Source: DATJFQ01 sp035495555 (GTDB lineage Bacteria > Acidobacteriota > Vicinamibacteria > Vicinamibacterales > 2-12-FULL-66-21). Taken from it: a DNA stretch of 9,336 nt. Below the pieces are notes generated by a model, which worked only from the letters and a program-made list of their open reading frames with translations, had not been told where the DNA came from and did no database searches. Where the stretch lies: contig DATJFQ010000119.1 of assembly GCA_035495555.1 (NCBI GenBank), positions 1 through 9,336 on the forward strand, written 5' to 3'. This document shows, piece by piece, positions 1 to 6,677 of this stretch. The first letter of the stretch is position 1; every line of letters starts with the position of its first letter. Position numbers and translations under genes: made by a program.

Positions 1-1
1 G

Positions 2-61
2 GACCTCGCCCACGACGACGACCACACGGTGATCGACGTGAAACCGACGAATGTCACCTGA
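2..61 (+). CDS. C-terminal end of an unidentified upstream gene (partial)
   Basis: One plus-strand frame is open from the left edge and stops at TGA 59-61, giving a 19-residue tail, DLAHDDDHTVIDVKPTNVT. A hairpin starts two bases after the stop, which suits a gene end. The other forward frame open here runs into arginine-rich translation typical of a GC-rich shadow frame. Nothing in 19 residues identifies a family. The call rests only on the plausible composition and the position before the hairpin, so it may be wrong. Confidence 0.35.
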   Translation, partial: DLAHDDDHTVIDVKPTNVT

Positions 62-62
62 T

Positions 63-86
63 CCGGCGACGCAATCGAATCGCCGG
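63..86 (+). terminator. Hairpin after the partial gene, possible weak terminator
   Basis: CCGGCGA (63-69) and TCGCCGG (80-86) are perfect 7-base complements around a 10-base loop, directly after the TGA at 59-61. There is no run of T after it, so it is not a classic intrinsic terminator. It could be a Rho-independent-like stop of the kind proposed in GC-rich genomes, an mRNA-end protecting stem, or chance. The rest of 87-231 shows no gene or motif that I can support. Confidence 0.3.
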
Positions 87-231
87 CCAGCAGTCCAGAC
101 CGTCCGGACCTTCTGCTCGTCAGATCTGGAGCAGCCGGTCGCCTACGTCAGCGGTCACGCTTGGCCGGATGACGCAGTCGCGCTTGCGCTTCTGGGAACG
201 AGGAACCTCGCGTCGTGTGACGACATCGCTT

Positions 232-237
232 AGGAGG
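232..237 (+). promoter_or_regulatory. Strong Shine-Dalgarno AGGAGG for the TonB-domain protein
   Basis: A perfect AGGAGG lies 5 bases before the ATG at 243. It fixes the start of the small TonB-domain protein and excludes the overlapping frame that begins at 169. It is the clearest ribosome-binding site in the window. Confidence 0.75.
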
Positions 238-242
238 AATAC

Positions 243-650
243 ATGCCGCGCCTCAGCCCCCTCCGAATCGCCGCTCTCGCCTCTACACTCTTGTCGATCG
301 CTATCAGCGGCGTTCAGCTCTCGGCGGCGTCCGCGATGCGCCAGGCGGACGCAACGGTGTATGGGTCCAAGGATCCCGGCGTCACACTGCCTGTCGTGGT
401 GCAACACGTCAACGCGAAGTACACGGACGATGCGAGGAAGCGCGGCGTGGAGGGGATCGTCGAACTGGAGGAGGTCGTCACCACCACCGGCGACGTCCGC
501 GAGGACGTTCGCGTGGTCAAGTCGCTCGATCCCGAGCTCGATGCGCAAGCCGTCGACGCGGCCCGGCAGTGGCACTTCCGGCCGGGCACGAAGGAAGGGA
601 AGCCGGTGAACGTCAGGGTGCGCCTCGAGATGAGTTTCCGGTTGAAGTAA
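243..650 (+). CDS. Small secreted protein with TonB C-terminal domain (TonB family protein)
   Basis: This is a 135-residue protein. Residues 1-30 form a signal peptide: MPRLSPLRIA, then a hydrophobic stretch, with likely cleavage near SAASA-M. The remainder matches a TonB C-terminal domain: a DDARKRGVEGIVELEEVV strand, the TTTGDVREDVRVVKSLDPELDAQAV-type core read in short pieces around residues 80-105, and the diagnostic ARQWHFRPG near 107-115, followed by a strand ending the protein. In TonB this domain contacts outer-membrane receptors. Here there is no proline-rich periplasm-spanning arm or stable N-terminal anchor, so it is a stand-alone periplasmic domain rather than a complete energy transducer. 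Such short forms occur widely in Acidobacteriota-like genomes and their partner is unknown. The start is set by AGGAGG five bases upstream. The last 38 bases overlap the end of the convergent methyltransferase gene. Confidence 0.85.
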   Translation: MPRLSPLRIAALASTLLSIAISGVQLSAASAMRQADATVYGSKDPGVTLPVVVQHVNAKYTDDARKRGVEGIVELEEVVTTTGDVREDVRVVKSLDPELDAQAVDAARQWHFRPGTKEGKPVNVRVRLEMSFRLK

Positions 651-1341
651 CGAGTGCATTCACGGGCCGGGAACCGACGACGCAGATCCAGCCCCGGGAT
701 CGATCGATATCGACGGCGACGGCGTCGAACCCCGCGCCTCGCAGTGCAGCTCCATGCTCGTCCGGCGTCAGATACGTCGAGCGAAGAAGGCCCGTCATCA
801 CCGGACGGTAGAGCCAGTCGAGCCGGCGTCCCTTGTAGGTTTCTGCAATCATCACCAAGCGGCCGCCCGGCTTGAGCACACGAACAATCTCGCGCAGGTC
901 CGTTGATAACTGCGGCCAGTAGTAATGCGTCTCCACGGCGGTAACGAGGTCGAACGAACCGTCGCCGAACGGCAGCCGCGAAACAGTGCCCTGCTCGACG
1001 GACACACGTTGGTCACCGATCAGATCGAGGTTGGTGGCTCGCGCGACCGCTACACTCGCGGAAGAGTAGTCGACACCGTCGACGTGACCTGCGCTCGCCA
1101 GCGCAGCCAGCCTTCGAATCGTCCTGCCGCCGCCGCACCCGATATCGAGAATGCGCCAGGACGGCTCGACGCGCACATGGTCAAGGCCCCACGTCGTCAG
1201 CCGCGCGTGGCTGATGTTCATGGCGCGCGCGATGCGGCGACCGAGCCAGCCGGCCGGTTTGCGGCACTGCCGCGTCAGGGCATACGTCCCCCAGCCGAGG
1301 AGAGACGCCAGCACAACGCGCCGAATCAGCACGGGATCCAT
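613..1341 (-). CDS. Class I SAM-dependent methyltransferase (Methyltransf_11 type)
   Basis: This 242-residue protein has the ordered motifs of a Rossmann-fold methyltransferase. Motif I is ILDIGCGGG (64-72), binding S-adenosylmethionine. The acidic residue of motif II is D91 in DGVDYS. Then come LPFGDGSFDLVTA (123-135) and RVLKPGGRLVM (154-164). Residues 1-23 are hydrophobic with an arginine pair (LIRRVVLASLLGWGTYAL), which could be a membrane anchor and would place the enzyme at the inner membrane. The substrate cannot be read from sequence; with an anchor, a lipid, quinone or other membrane-bound acceptor is possible but is only inference. The ATG at 1341 has no clear Shine-Dalgarno, while GATAAT (minus strand, 1361-1356) could be a -10 element giving a very short leader. 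The gene is divergent from the multicopper oxidase and its 3' end overlaps the TonB-domain gene. Confidence 0.88.
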   Translation of the reverse strand: MDPVLIRRVVLASLLGWGTYALTRQCRKPAGWLGRRIARAMNISHARLTTWGLDHVRVEPSWRILDIGCGGGRTIRRLAALASAGHVDGVDYSSASVAVARATNLDLIGDQRVSVEQGTVSRLPFGDGSFDLVTAVETHYYWPQLSTDLREIVRVLKPGGRLVMIAETYKGRRLDWLYRPVMTGLLRSTYLTPDEHGAALRGAGFDAVAVDIDRSRGWICVVGSRPVNALVTSTGNSSRGAP

Positions 1342-1421
1342 CGGTCTGCAGCGTCATTATCCTCGGGTTGTCGACTTCGGCGCGGGTTCACGATCTCCGT
1401 CCCGGTCCGTCGGAATCGGGG

Positions 1422-1427
1422 TATGAT
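1422..1427 (+). promoter_or_regulatory. Candidate -10 element TATGAT, possibly for a leaderless oxidase mRNA
   Basis: TATGAT differs from TATAAT at one position and ends 9 bases before the ATG at 1437, so transcription would begin within about 0-3 bases of the start codon. No Shine-Dalgarno is present before this ATG, which fits a leaderless message. No convincing -35 hexamer is seen at 17 bases spacing. A lone six-base match is weak evidence. Confidence 0.28.
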
Positions 1428-1436
1428 GCCGCACGC

Positions 1437-4328
1437 ATGAAATCGCCGGACGAGGGCGGCCCGGCAAATCCGACGCGTCGCAAGCTGCTGCAGCTCGGGG
1501 CTGCAGGGGTCAGCGCAGCGCTGGGCTCCGGCGGATCGGCGCTGCTCGCAGCGCATGCTCAAAACCCACCACCCGCAACACCGCAGACGCCTGCACCCGC
1601 GCCGGAGGCAGCGGGCATCCTCGATCCCGCGACGCTCGCGGCCGAAACGTGGTCCGAAGCGTGGATCTGGAGACCCGCAGACTGGCCCGATCAACCGCTC
1701 GACCTCAACGTGGTCGAGCGCAACGAACCGGACAAGGCGCCGTCGCCTGGACAGATTTTTCCCGGGCAGTTCAGTTTCGGCGGCATCAGCCCCGCACCCA
1801 CAATCCGCGCGCGCGCCACCGACGTGATCCGCATCCGCCTGCGCAATCTGCTCGGCGTGGATTACGGCAACATGTGGATCGGTCCGTGCTCCGATCCGTT
1901 GAGCCTTCCGCCTGATGTGGCCTTCGCGTTCGAGCAGGAGATCGCAAAGGCAACCGGCAAACCCGTTCCCGAGAAGCCGGATCCAGCGTTCAATATCCTC
2001 GAGTACCTCGAGCCGCTTGCGCACTTCCTGTCCATCCGGACGATGAACGGACGATGCATGTCCGGGATTTCGAATTCGGAGCACGGATCGCGCGTCACGA
2101 ACCTGCACACGCACGGTCTGCACGTCTGGCCGAACGCCAACGCGCAGCGCGGGACCGAGTCGGACAACGTCCGTGTTCGGCTGCTCAGCCGCGACGACTG
2201 GGCGATGCGGCGCAGCATGGGCGGGACGACCTGCGAGAAGAAGCCGCACGAGTACGTGGGATTCGTCGATTACGAGATTGCGCTCGCCGACCCGCGGCCC
2301 GGCGCGGCCCGTCGCGCGCAACGCACACCCGCATCAGAGTCCCGCGCGCCCCACCCGCACGCGCCCGGAACCTTCTGGTATCACCCGCACGCGCACGGAT
2401 CGACGCACGATCAGGTCTCCGCCGGCATGGCCGGGTTCCTGATCGTCGAGGGCGACGTCGACGAGGCGATCAACACCGCGATGACGGGAACCGCGCATCC
2501 GGACCCGACGAGTGCGACCGGTGCGTACGACTACCGCGAGCGGCTCGTCTTCATCCAGCGGGTCATCATCCCGTCCGTCGACATCAACGCGCCGCCTCGG
2601 CGACGTCAGCGCATCACGCCCGTACCTGTTCCACCCGAGGGCATTCCGCAACCGACGGTGATGTTCATGCGCCCGGGCGCGGTGGAACGCTGGCGCGTGC
2701 TCAACGCGAGCGTCGACGGCCGCGGATTCAAGCGAGTGATGGTTCTCGACGGGCACCTTGTATTCAAAGGGGATCGACTCCATCGCGTGGTGAAGTCGGA
2801 GGGTGGCCCGCCAGGAGCCCGTACGCTCGTACCGATGTCACGCGCGGACATCGAAGCCGCCAAACTGCCGCTGTACCAGCTCGCGTTCGATGGCATCACG
2901 CTCGTGGCGGTCGAGAACGGACGCGCGAAGTACCGCATCAAGGATTTGTCGAAGCGCAATGCGGGCACGCTGAATCCGCTGACCCGGCCCGCCGCATCCG
3001 GCGAGTCCGACATGGAAGCGATGCTCCGGAATGTCGAAGCGTGCTTCCGCGACGGGGAGTCGCTGCGGAACGCCTTCGTCAGGCCCAACGAAGTCTGGAT
3101 GGCGACCGCGAACCGGACGGACCTGTTCTTCAAAGCGCCGCAGGATGCGACCGGCCGTGTGTTCACCATCGTCGCGCAGGAAGAGATCCTGCACACGGAC
3201 AACTTCCAGTCGCGCCTTCAGCGCGCGGTGCATCTTGGTGTGAACGCGTTCGGACCCGCCAATCCCGGTCCTGTCGACGTCGTGGTTGCCCACGTTCACG
3301 TACGCGGCACACCGGTCGAGGGGGGCGCGTTCGACGTGATGTCGCTGAACGATCGCCTGCCGCCAGTGCCGCCGCTGTTGCAACCCGTCGCGGACGACGA
3401 GACCCGCGTGTCAGCCGCCGAGGCGCGGGCTCGCGGCGTCGCATCAGGAAGCCATCGCACGCGCGTGGTGAGCTACAGCGGATACGGCTCCGCCGGTTTT
3501 CCAGCCATCGAGGTGCCCGAGGCATACGCGACCGCCCATCCGGAGCTGCGCAACCTGCGATGGAGCGAATACAACGGCGTGCGCGTCCTGCTCGCCCCGA
3601 ACGCCAGGACGATGGCGATCAACGATCAGATGGACCGTCCGCGAATTCCGCCGCCGCAGAAGTTCTCTCCGGATCGCGCCGAGCGATTCCGCATGCTCGT
3701 CGACACCGCCGAGGAATGGGTGCTCTACAACCCGTCGCTCACGCTATGGGGACACACGGATCTGCAGAAGCACCCGCAGCCCGGCGCGGCGCTGGCGCAG
3801 TTCCGCTCGTATCCGCTCGTGCGGCGCGAAGGAATCGACCGGTTCTGGAAAGACCATCAGTTCCGGATTGTCACCAACGGCACCGACCACCCGTTCCACA
3901 TCCACATCAATCCGATGTGGGTGCTGCGCATCGAGGTGCCGGACGAGCAGGGGCGGTTACACAATCTGCTGGACGAACCGCGCTGGATGGACACTGTCTC
4001 CATTCCCCGGAATGGCGGCCGCGTCGTCTTTCGATCGCGATTTGCGGACTTCACCGGCCGCTGGATCCATCACTGCCACATCCTGATGCACGAAGACATG
4101 GGCATGATGCAGGAAGTGGAATGCACGGACGACGTGTCGGCCTCGAACGCGACGCCGCGCGCGCGTGTCGCCGCCCACGAGATGACCGCGGAAGACGTCA
4201 GCGCGATCTATCCGCGCCCGTCGACGGAGGTCGCATACAGGCAAGGCCTCTCGTTCGTCGATCCGAATCCTGAGACCGGACAGGACTTTCCGGGATTCGA
4301 GCTCGAGGTGCCGAAGCTGCAGGACTAA
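1437..4328 (+). CDS. Large Tat-exported multicopper oxidase (963 aa)
   Basis: This is a laccase-like oxidase that takes electrons from a substrate at a type 1 copper and reduces O2 to water at a trinuclear centre. All four copper motifs are intact: HTHGLH (224-229), YHPHAHG (315-321), HPFHIH (818-823) and HHCHILMHEDMGM (878-890), with type 1 ligands C880 and H885 and axial M890. The ATG at 1437 yields a Tat signal (TRRKLLQLGAAG, R14-R15), an A-rich core and likely cleavage after AAHA (residue 41), then a Pro/Ala-rich linker. An upstream in-frame TTG at 1368 would bury this signal, so it was not used. The protein is far longer than common laccases (about 450-600 aa): roughly 500 residues separate the second and third motifs, against about 265 in Bacillus CotA. 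Export folded, with copper, to the periplasm or beyond is expected. The substrate (phenols, metals, polymers) is unknown, and no copper-handling gene lies nearby. Confidence 0.9.
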   Translation: MKSPDEGGPANPTRRKLLQLGAAGVSAALGSGGSALLAAHAQNPPPATPQTPAPAPEAAGILDPATLAAETWSEAWIWRPADWPDQPLDLNVVERNEPDKAPSPGQIFPGQFSFGGISPAPTIRARATDVIRIRLRNLLGVDYGNMWIGPCSDPLSLPPDVAFAFEQEIAKATGKPVPEKPDPAFNILEYLEPLAHFLSIRTMNGRCMSGISNSEHGSRVTNLHTHGLHVWPNANAQRGTESDNVRVRLLSRDDWAMRRSMGGTTCEKKPHEYVGFVDYEIALADPRPGAARRAQRTPASESRAPHPHAPGTFWYHPHAHGSTHDQVSAGMAGFLIVEGDVDEAINTAMTGTAHPDPTSATGAYDYRERLVFIQRVIIPSVDINAPPRRRQRITPVPVPPEGIPQPTVMFMRPGAVERWRVLNASVDGRGFKRVMVLDGHLVFKGDRLHRVVKSEGGPPGARTLVPMSRADIEAAKLPLYQLAFDGITLVAVENGRAKYRIKDLSKRNAGTLNPLTRPAASGESDMEAMLRNVEACFRDGESLRNAFVRPNEVWMATANRTDLFFKAPQDATGRVFTIVAQEEILHTDNFQSRLQRAVHLGVNAFGPANPGPVDVVVAHVHVRGTPVEGGAFDVMSLNDRLPPVPPLLQPVADDETRVSAAEARARGVASGSHRTRVVSYSGYGSAGFPAIEVPEAYATAHPELRNLRWSEYNGVRVLLAPNARTMAINDQMDRPRIPPPQKFSPDRAERFRMLVDTAEEWVLYNPSLTLWGHTDLQKHPQPGAALAQFRSYPLVRREGIDRFWKDHQFRIVTNGTDHPFHIHINPMWVLRIEVPDEQGRLHNLLDEPRWMDTVSIPRNGGRVVFRSRFADFTGRWIHHCHILMHEDMGMMQEVECTDDVSASNATPRARVAAHEMTAEDVSAIYPRPSTEVAYRQGLSFVDPNPETGQDFPGFELEVPKLQD

Positions 4329-4329
4329 C

Positions 4330-4347
4330 GCAAAGATCGCAAAGATC
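4330..4347. repeat. Two tandem copies of 9-bp repeat GCAAAGATC
   Basis: GCAAAGATC occurs at 4330-4338 and again at 4339-4347. Both lie in the 24-base gap between the convergent ends of the multicopper oxidase and the CDP-diglyceride synthase. The second copy runs into TCTGC, so 4339-4352 forms an imperfect palindrome centred on AGATCT. The same 9-mer recurs at the right end of the window. No T-tract terminator is seen here. Confidence 0.8.
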
Positions 4348-4352
4348 TCTGC

Positions 4353-5075
4353 TCATATTTCCACGACGCCCGCGATACCCAGCACGCACATCACTGCGGC
4401 GACCGCGAGAAAACTGTCGAACCTGTCGAGTACGCCGCCGTGGCCCGGCAGGAGCGTGGCGTAGTCCTTGATACCCGCGCGTCGTTTGACCCACGAAGCC
4501 GCCAGATCGCCGGCAAGCCCGGCGAACGATGCGATCGCGGCGAGGGTCACGGCTACGCCTGCATCCACCGATGCGGGCCCGCGTAACAACAACGCGCAGA
4601 CGATCGCGCCGGCGATGCCGATCAGAAATCCTTCGACGGTCTTGCCAGGACTGACCTTTGGTGCGAGGCGGCGGCGGCCGGCGAGCTGGCCGCCTGCCTG
4701 GCTGAAACCGTCGAACGCTGCCACGACAAGATAGAGATAGGCCGAGAGCAGTGGTCGCGCGGTCAACGCGAAGGCAATCGCTGCCGCGGCCACCGCGGCG
4801 AACACGATCAAAATCCAGAAACGAACGCGGCGGAGCGAGCGAGAGGCGCGAAACAGTTCGACAACTCCTGCAGCCGCAATCGCGACGATCAACGCGCCGA
4901 TCGCGCCGCGGCCGGCAATGGCGGCCGCGAGCACCGCATGGACGATCAGGACGTAGGTGGCGAATTTGATCCAGCGCCCGCGTCTGACGTCCGCTGAGAC
5001 ACGGCGGCTCGCCCACCAGAAGGCGACGGCGCCTGCGGCAAAGACGGGAATGGTGACGCGCAGGAAGTCACGCAT
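4353..5075 (-). CDS. cdsA: CDP-diglyceride synthase (phosphatidate cytidylyltransferase)
   Basis: This 240-residue membrane protein would catalyse CTP + phosphatidate to CDP-diacylglycerol + diphosphate, the activated precursor for phospholipids. It is very hydrophobic, with about seven membrane segments. It contains the full family signature at 194-220: SWVKRR, then K203-D204, then LLPGHGGVLDRFD. Upstream is KVSPGKTVEG (140-149), a core CdsA element. Before that, the usual D(S/T)-x-AY element is replaced by FDGFSQAGGQLAGRR (121-135), a divergent form that suggests an accessory paralogue rather than the housekeeping enzyme. The ATG at 5075 was chosen because it overlaps the lipid-kinase stop by 8 bases and starts a typical hydrophobic N terminus; the longer reading to 5195 adds 40 arginine-rich residues from inside the kinase gene. 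It is the last gene of the six-gene minus-strand run. The symbol denotes the family only. Confidence 0.9.
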   Translation of the reverse strand: MRDFLRVTIPVFAAGAVAFWWASRRVSADVRRGRWIKFATYVLIVHAVLAAAIAGRGAIGALIVAIAAAGVVELFRASRSLRRVRFWILIVFAAVAAAAIAFALTARPLLSAYLYLVVAAFDGFSQAGGQLAGRRRLAPKVSPGKTVEGFLIGIAGAIVCALLLRGPASVDAGVAVTLAAIASFAGLAGDLAASWVKRRAGIKDYATLLPGHGGVLDRFDSFLAVAAVMCVLGIAGVVEI

Positions 5076-6015
5076 GCGGCATGGGGCGCGCGCCCTGCGG
5101 TGCGGGGCTCGGGCTGTGCGGCGCGGGCCGTGTGATAAGCGGCGGGGGAAGACGGAACACCACCGCGCCGGACTGCACGCGGCTGTGCACTTCACAGACG
5201 TTGGTTCGCAGCTCCCCGTCGATCTTCAACAGCGTAGGTCGGTCCACGATGAGATCGACGCAGCGCAGGTCCCTGCGCGTGACGGGTTCGTAGAACCCGA
5301 GGCCACTCAGCGAAGACAGATTGTGCAGCTGCTGCTGAAAGGTCCCCACACGCATCTCCACGGCGTGGCAGATCCCGTCGGACAGATCTGACGCGGGAAA
5401 GCCCAGAAACGGGCCGACGTATCTCGAGTTACTGACGACCAGCCCGGTGAGGTCCGTCGACTGTTCGGCCCCCATGTCGTATCGCAGGCGCACCTTCAGC
5501 GCCTCGACGCGTGCGGTCAGCGCACCCACGGCGTAACTCGCGCCTTTGAAGCGCCGCCATCTTGCAGCCGCGCTGGTGACGGCCGCTGGATACCCGACGG
5601 CGAGGTTGCTGGCCGATACGCCGGTCCAGCTCGTGCCATCGCCATCAACCGTGATCACGTCGAGCAGATCGATGGCGCGATCCACGCCGTGTCGAATGCA
5701 CTCGGCGGGATCGCAATCACGGTTCAGACCGAGATCCTTCGCGAGCGAGTTCCCTCGGCCGGAGGGCAGCAGCATGATCTTCTGTCGCGGCCGGTCGCAC
5801 GCCTGGAGCACTTCGAACAGCGTGCCGTCGCCGCCCGCGACGAGGATGCCGTCCGCGTCGCGGCAGGAGCGGACGAGTTCGTCGACGTGTCCAGGCCGCT
5901 CGCTGACGAGTACGCGGGAGACGGCGGTCTCGAGCCGGCGGGCGAACGCCTCCGGGCGGCGGCGGCCACCGGAACGAAGGTTGACGATCGCGACCCACTC
6001 GGCCACCGTGCTCAT
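5068..6015 (-). CDS. Diacylglycerol kinase family lipid kinase
   Basis: This 315-residue soluble kinase has the DAGK catalytic fold (DgkB/YegS/sphingosine kinase superfamily). IVNLRSGGRRR (10-20) is the first nucleotide-loop strand. GGDGTLFEV (61-69) is the hallmark GGDGT motif. LPSGRGNSLAKDLG (83-96) replaces the commoner P-x-GTxND-FA loop, keeping the key N89. KIDGELR (264-270) gives the C-terminal D-G-E catalytic motif. It probably phosphorylates diacylglycerol, or a related alcohol lipid, to phosphatidate. The adjacent CdsA would use that product. The ATG at 6015 overlaps the preceding phosphatidyltransferase stop as ATGA, so translation is probably coupled. The tail from about residue 290 is a proline-rich extension (PPPLITRPAPHSPSPAPQG) with no recognisable domain. 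The exact lipid substrate cannot be told from the sequence. Confidence 0.88.
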   Translation of the reverse strand: MSTVAEWVAIVNLRSGGRRRPEAFARRLETAVSRVLVSERPGHVDELVRSCRDADGILVAGGDGTLFEVLQACDRPRQKIMLLPSGRGNSLAKDLGLNRDCDPAECIRHGVDRAIDLLDVITVDGDGTSWTGVSASNLAVGYPAAVTSAAARWRRFKGASYAVGALTARVEALKVRLRYDMGAEQSTDLTGLVVSNSRYVGPFLGFPASDLSDGICHAVEMRVGTFQQQLHNLSSLSGLGFYEPVTRRDLRCVDLIVDRPTLLKIDGELRTNVCEVHSRVQSGAVVFRLPPPLITRPAPHSPSPAPQGARPMPHA

Positions 6016-6677
6016 TCGACCCCGTCGTGGCTTCCTGACGTTGCGGGCTGCATCGCCGCAGACATGCGACGCGCCTTCAGCACCCAATAGAGACCGCGCA
6101 CGTCGCTCGTCCACGTCGGCTGCACGGCGAGGATGGCCCACTCCTCCAATTGGCCGAGGCACGAGACGGTCCACATGAAGTAGAACAACGGGGCCGAATA
6201 TCCCCAGAAGAACAGCGACAGGAGAAACGCGCCCTGAGCGTAGGCGCTCACACGAATCAGATACGTGTGGAAACTCGACAGACGGCCATACCGCGCGAAC
6301 GAAATCAGCACCTCGCCCACGAAGAGTCCGGCCAGCAGCTCCAGTTGCCAGGCATGCGCGACCACGAACGGCCACTGCATCGTGATCGTGCCGATCGCCC
6401 CGATGATCGTGACGAGAATATCGGCGGCGGAATCGAGTGCTGCGCCAAAGGGAGACTGCAGCCGCAGCGAACGGGCCAGGAGGCCGTCGATGATGTCGCT
6501 GACGAGGCAGCCGAGCAGCAGCCACGCAAAGAACAGCGGTCGTCGCTGGAGGGCGGCGGTGAGGAGTACGGGCGTCGCGAGAAGCCGGCAGAGGCTGATC
6601 GCGTTCGGCAGGTTTCTGAGCCAGACCGGACGCTGGAGAGTCGACGTGACGCCTGTGCTTTCGCCACCGGTCGTCAT
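6012..6677 (-). CDS. CDP-alcohol phosphatidyltransferase family membrane enzyme
   Basis: This 221-residue integral membrane protein carries the complete family motif D-x2-D-G-x2-A-R-x8-G-x3-D-x3-D: D61, D64-G65, A68-R69, G78, D82 and D86. Enzymes of this family displace CMP from a CDP-lipid or CDP-alcohol with an alcohol acceptor, making phosphatidylglycerophosphate, phosphatidylinositol, phosphatidylserine and similar lipids. All metal-binding aspartates are present, so it should be active. Several hydrophobic segments follow (about 88-105, 112-126, 146-176). The acceptor cannot be assigned: the region after the motif resembles uncharacterised members more than PgsA or PssA as I remember them. 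The ATG at 6677 makes an ATGA overlap with the stop of the SDR gene, and the stop in turn overlaps the kinase start by four bases, a tight four-gene coupling. Confidence 0.88.
   Translation of the reverse strand: MTTGGESTGVTSTLQRPVWLRNLPNAISLCRLLATPVLLTAALQRRPLFFAWLLLGCLVSDIIDGLLARSLRLQSPFGAALDSAADILVTIIGAIGTITMQWPFVVAHAWQLELLAGLFVGEVLISFARYGRLSSFHTYLIRVSAYAQGAFLLSLFFWGYSAPLFYFMWTVSCLGQLEEWAILAVQPTWTSDVRGLYWVLKARRMSAAMQPATSGSHDGVE

Noticed and set aside
120..659. Open frame of 179 codons antisense to the TonB-domain gene
   Set aside because: The plus-strand gene has a perfect Shine-Dalgarno, a signal peptide and a recognisable domain, whereas the antisense frame has none.
1368..1436. TTG start extending the oxidase by 23 residues
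   Set aside because: It would place extra polar residues before the twin-arginine signal. The ATG at 1437 gives a normal Tat n-region.
1326..2321. Open frame of 331 codons antisense to the oxidase and across the divergent promoter region
   Set aside because: Composition is Arg/Gly-rich, no motif is seen, and it overlaps both the oxidase start and the methyltransferase start.
2054..4273. Open frame of 739 codons on the plus strand inside the multicopper oxidase
   Set aside because: It lies in another frame of a gene with all copper motifs intact. Its translation is Arg/Ala/His-rich without domains, the usual GC-rich shadow.
4198..5016. Open frame of 272 codons on the minus strand over cdsA
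   Set aside because: It is a frame-shifted shadow of cdsA, which has the full family signature. The translation is an arginine/serine-rich string.
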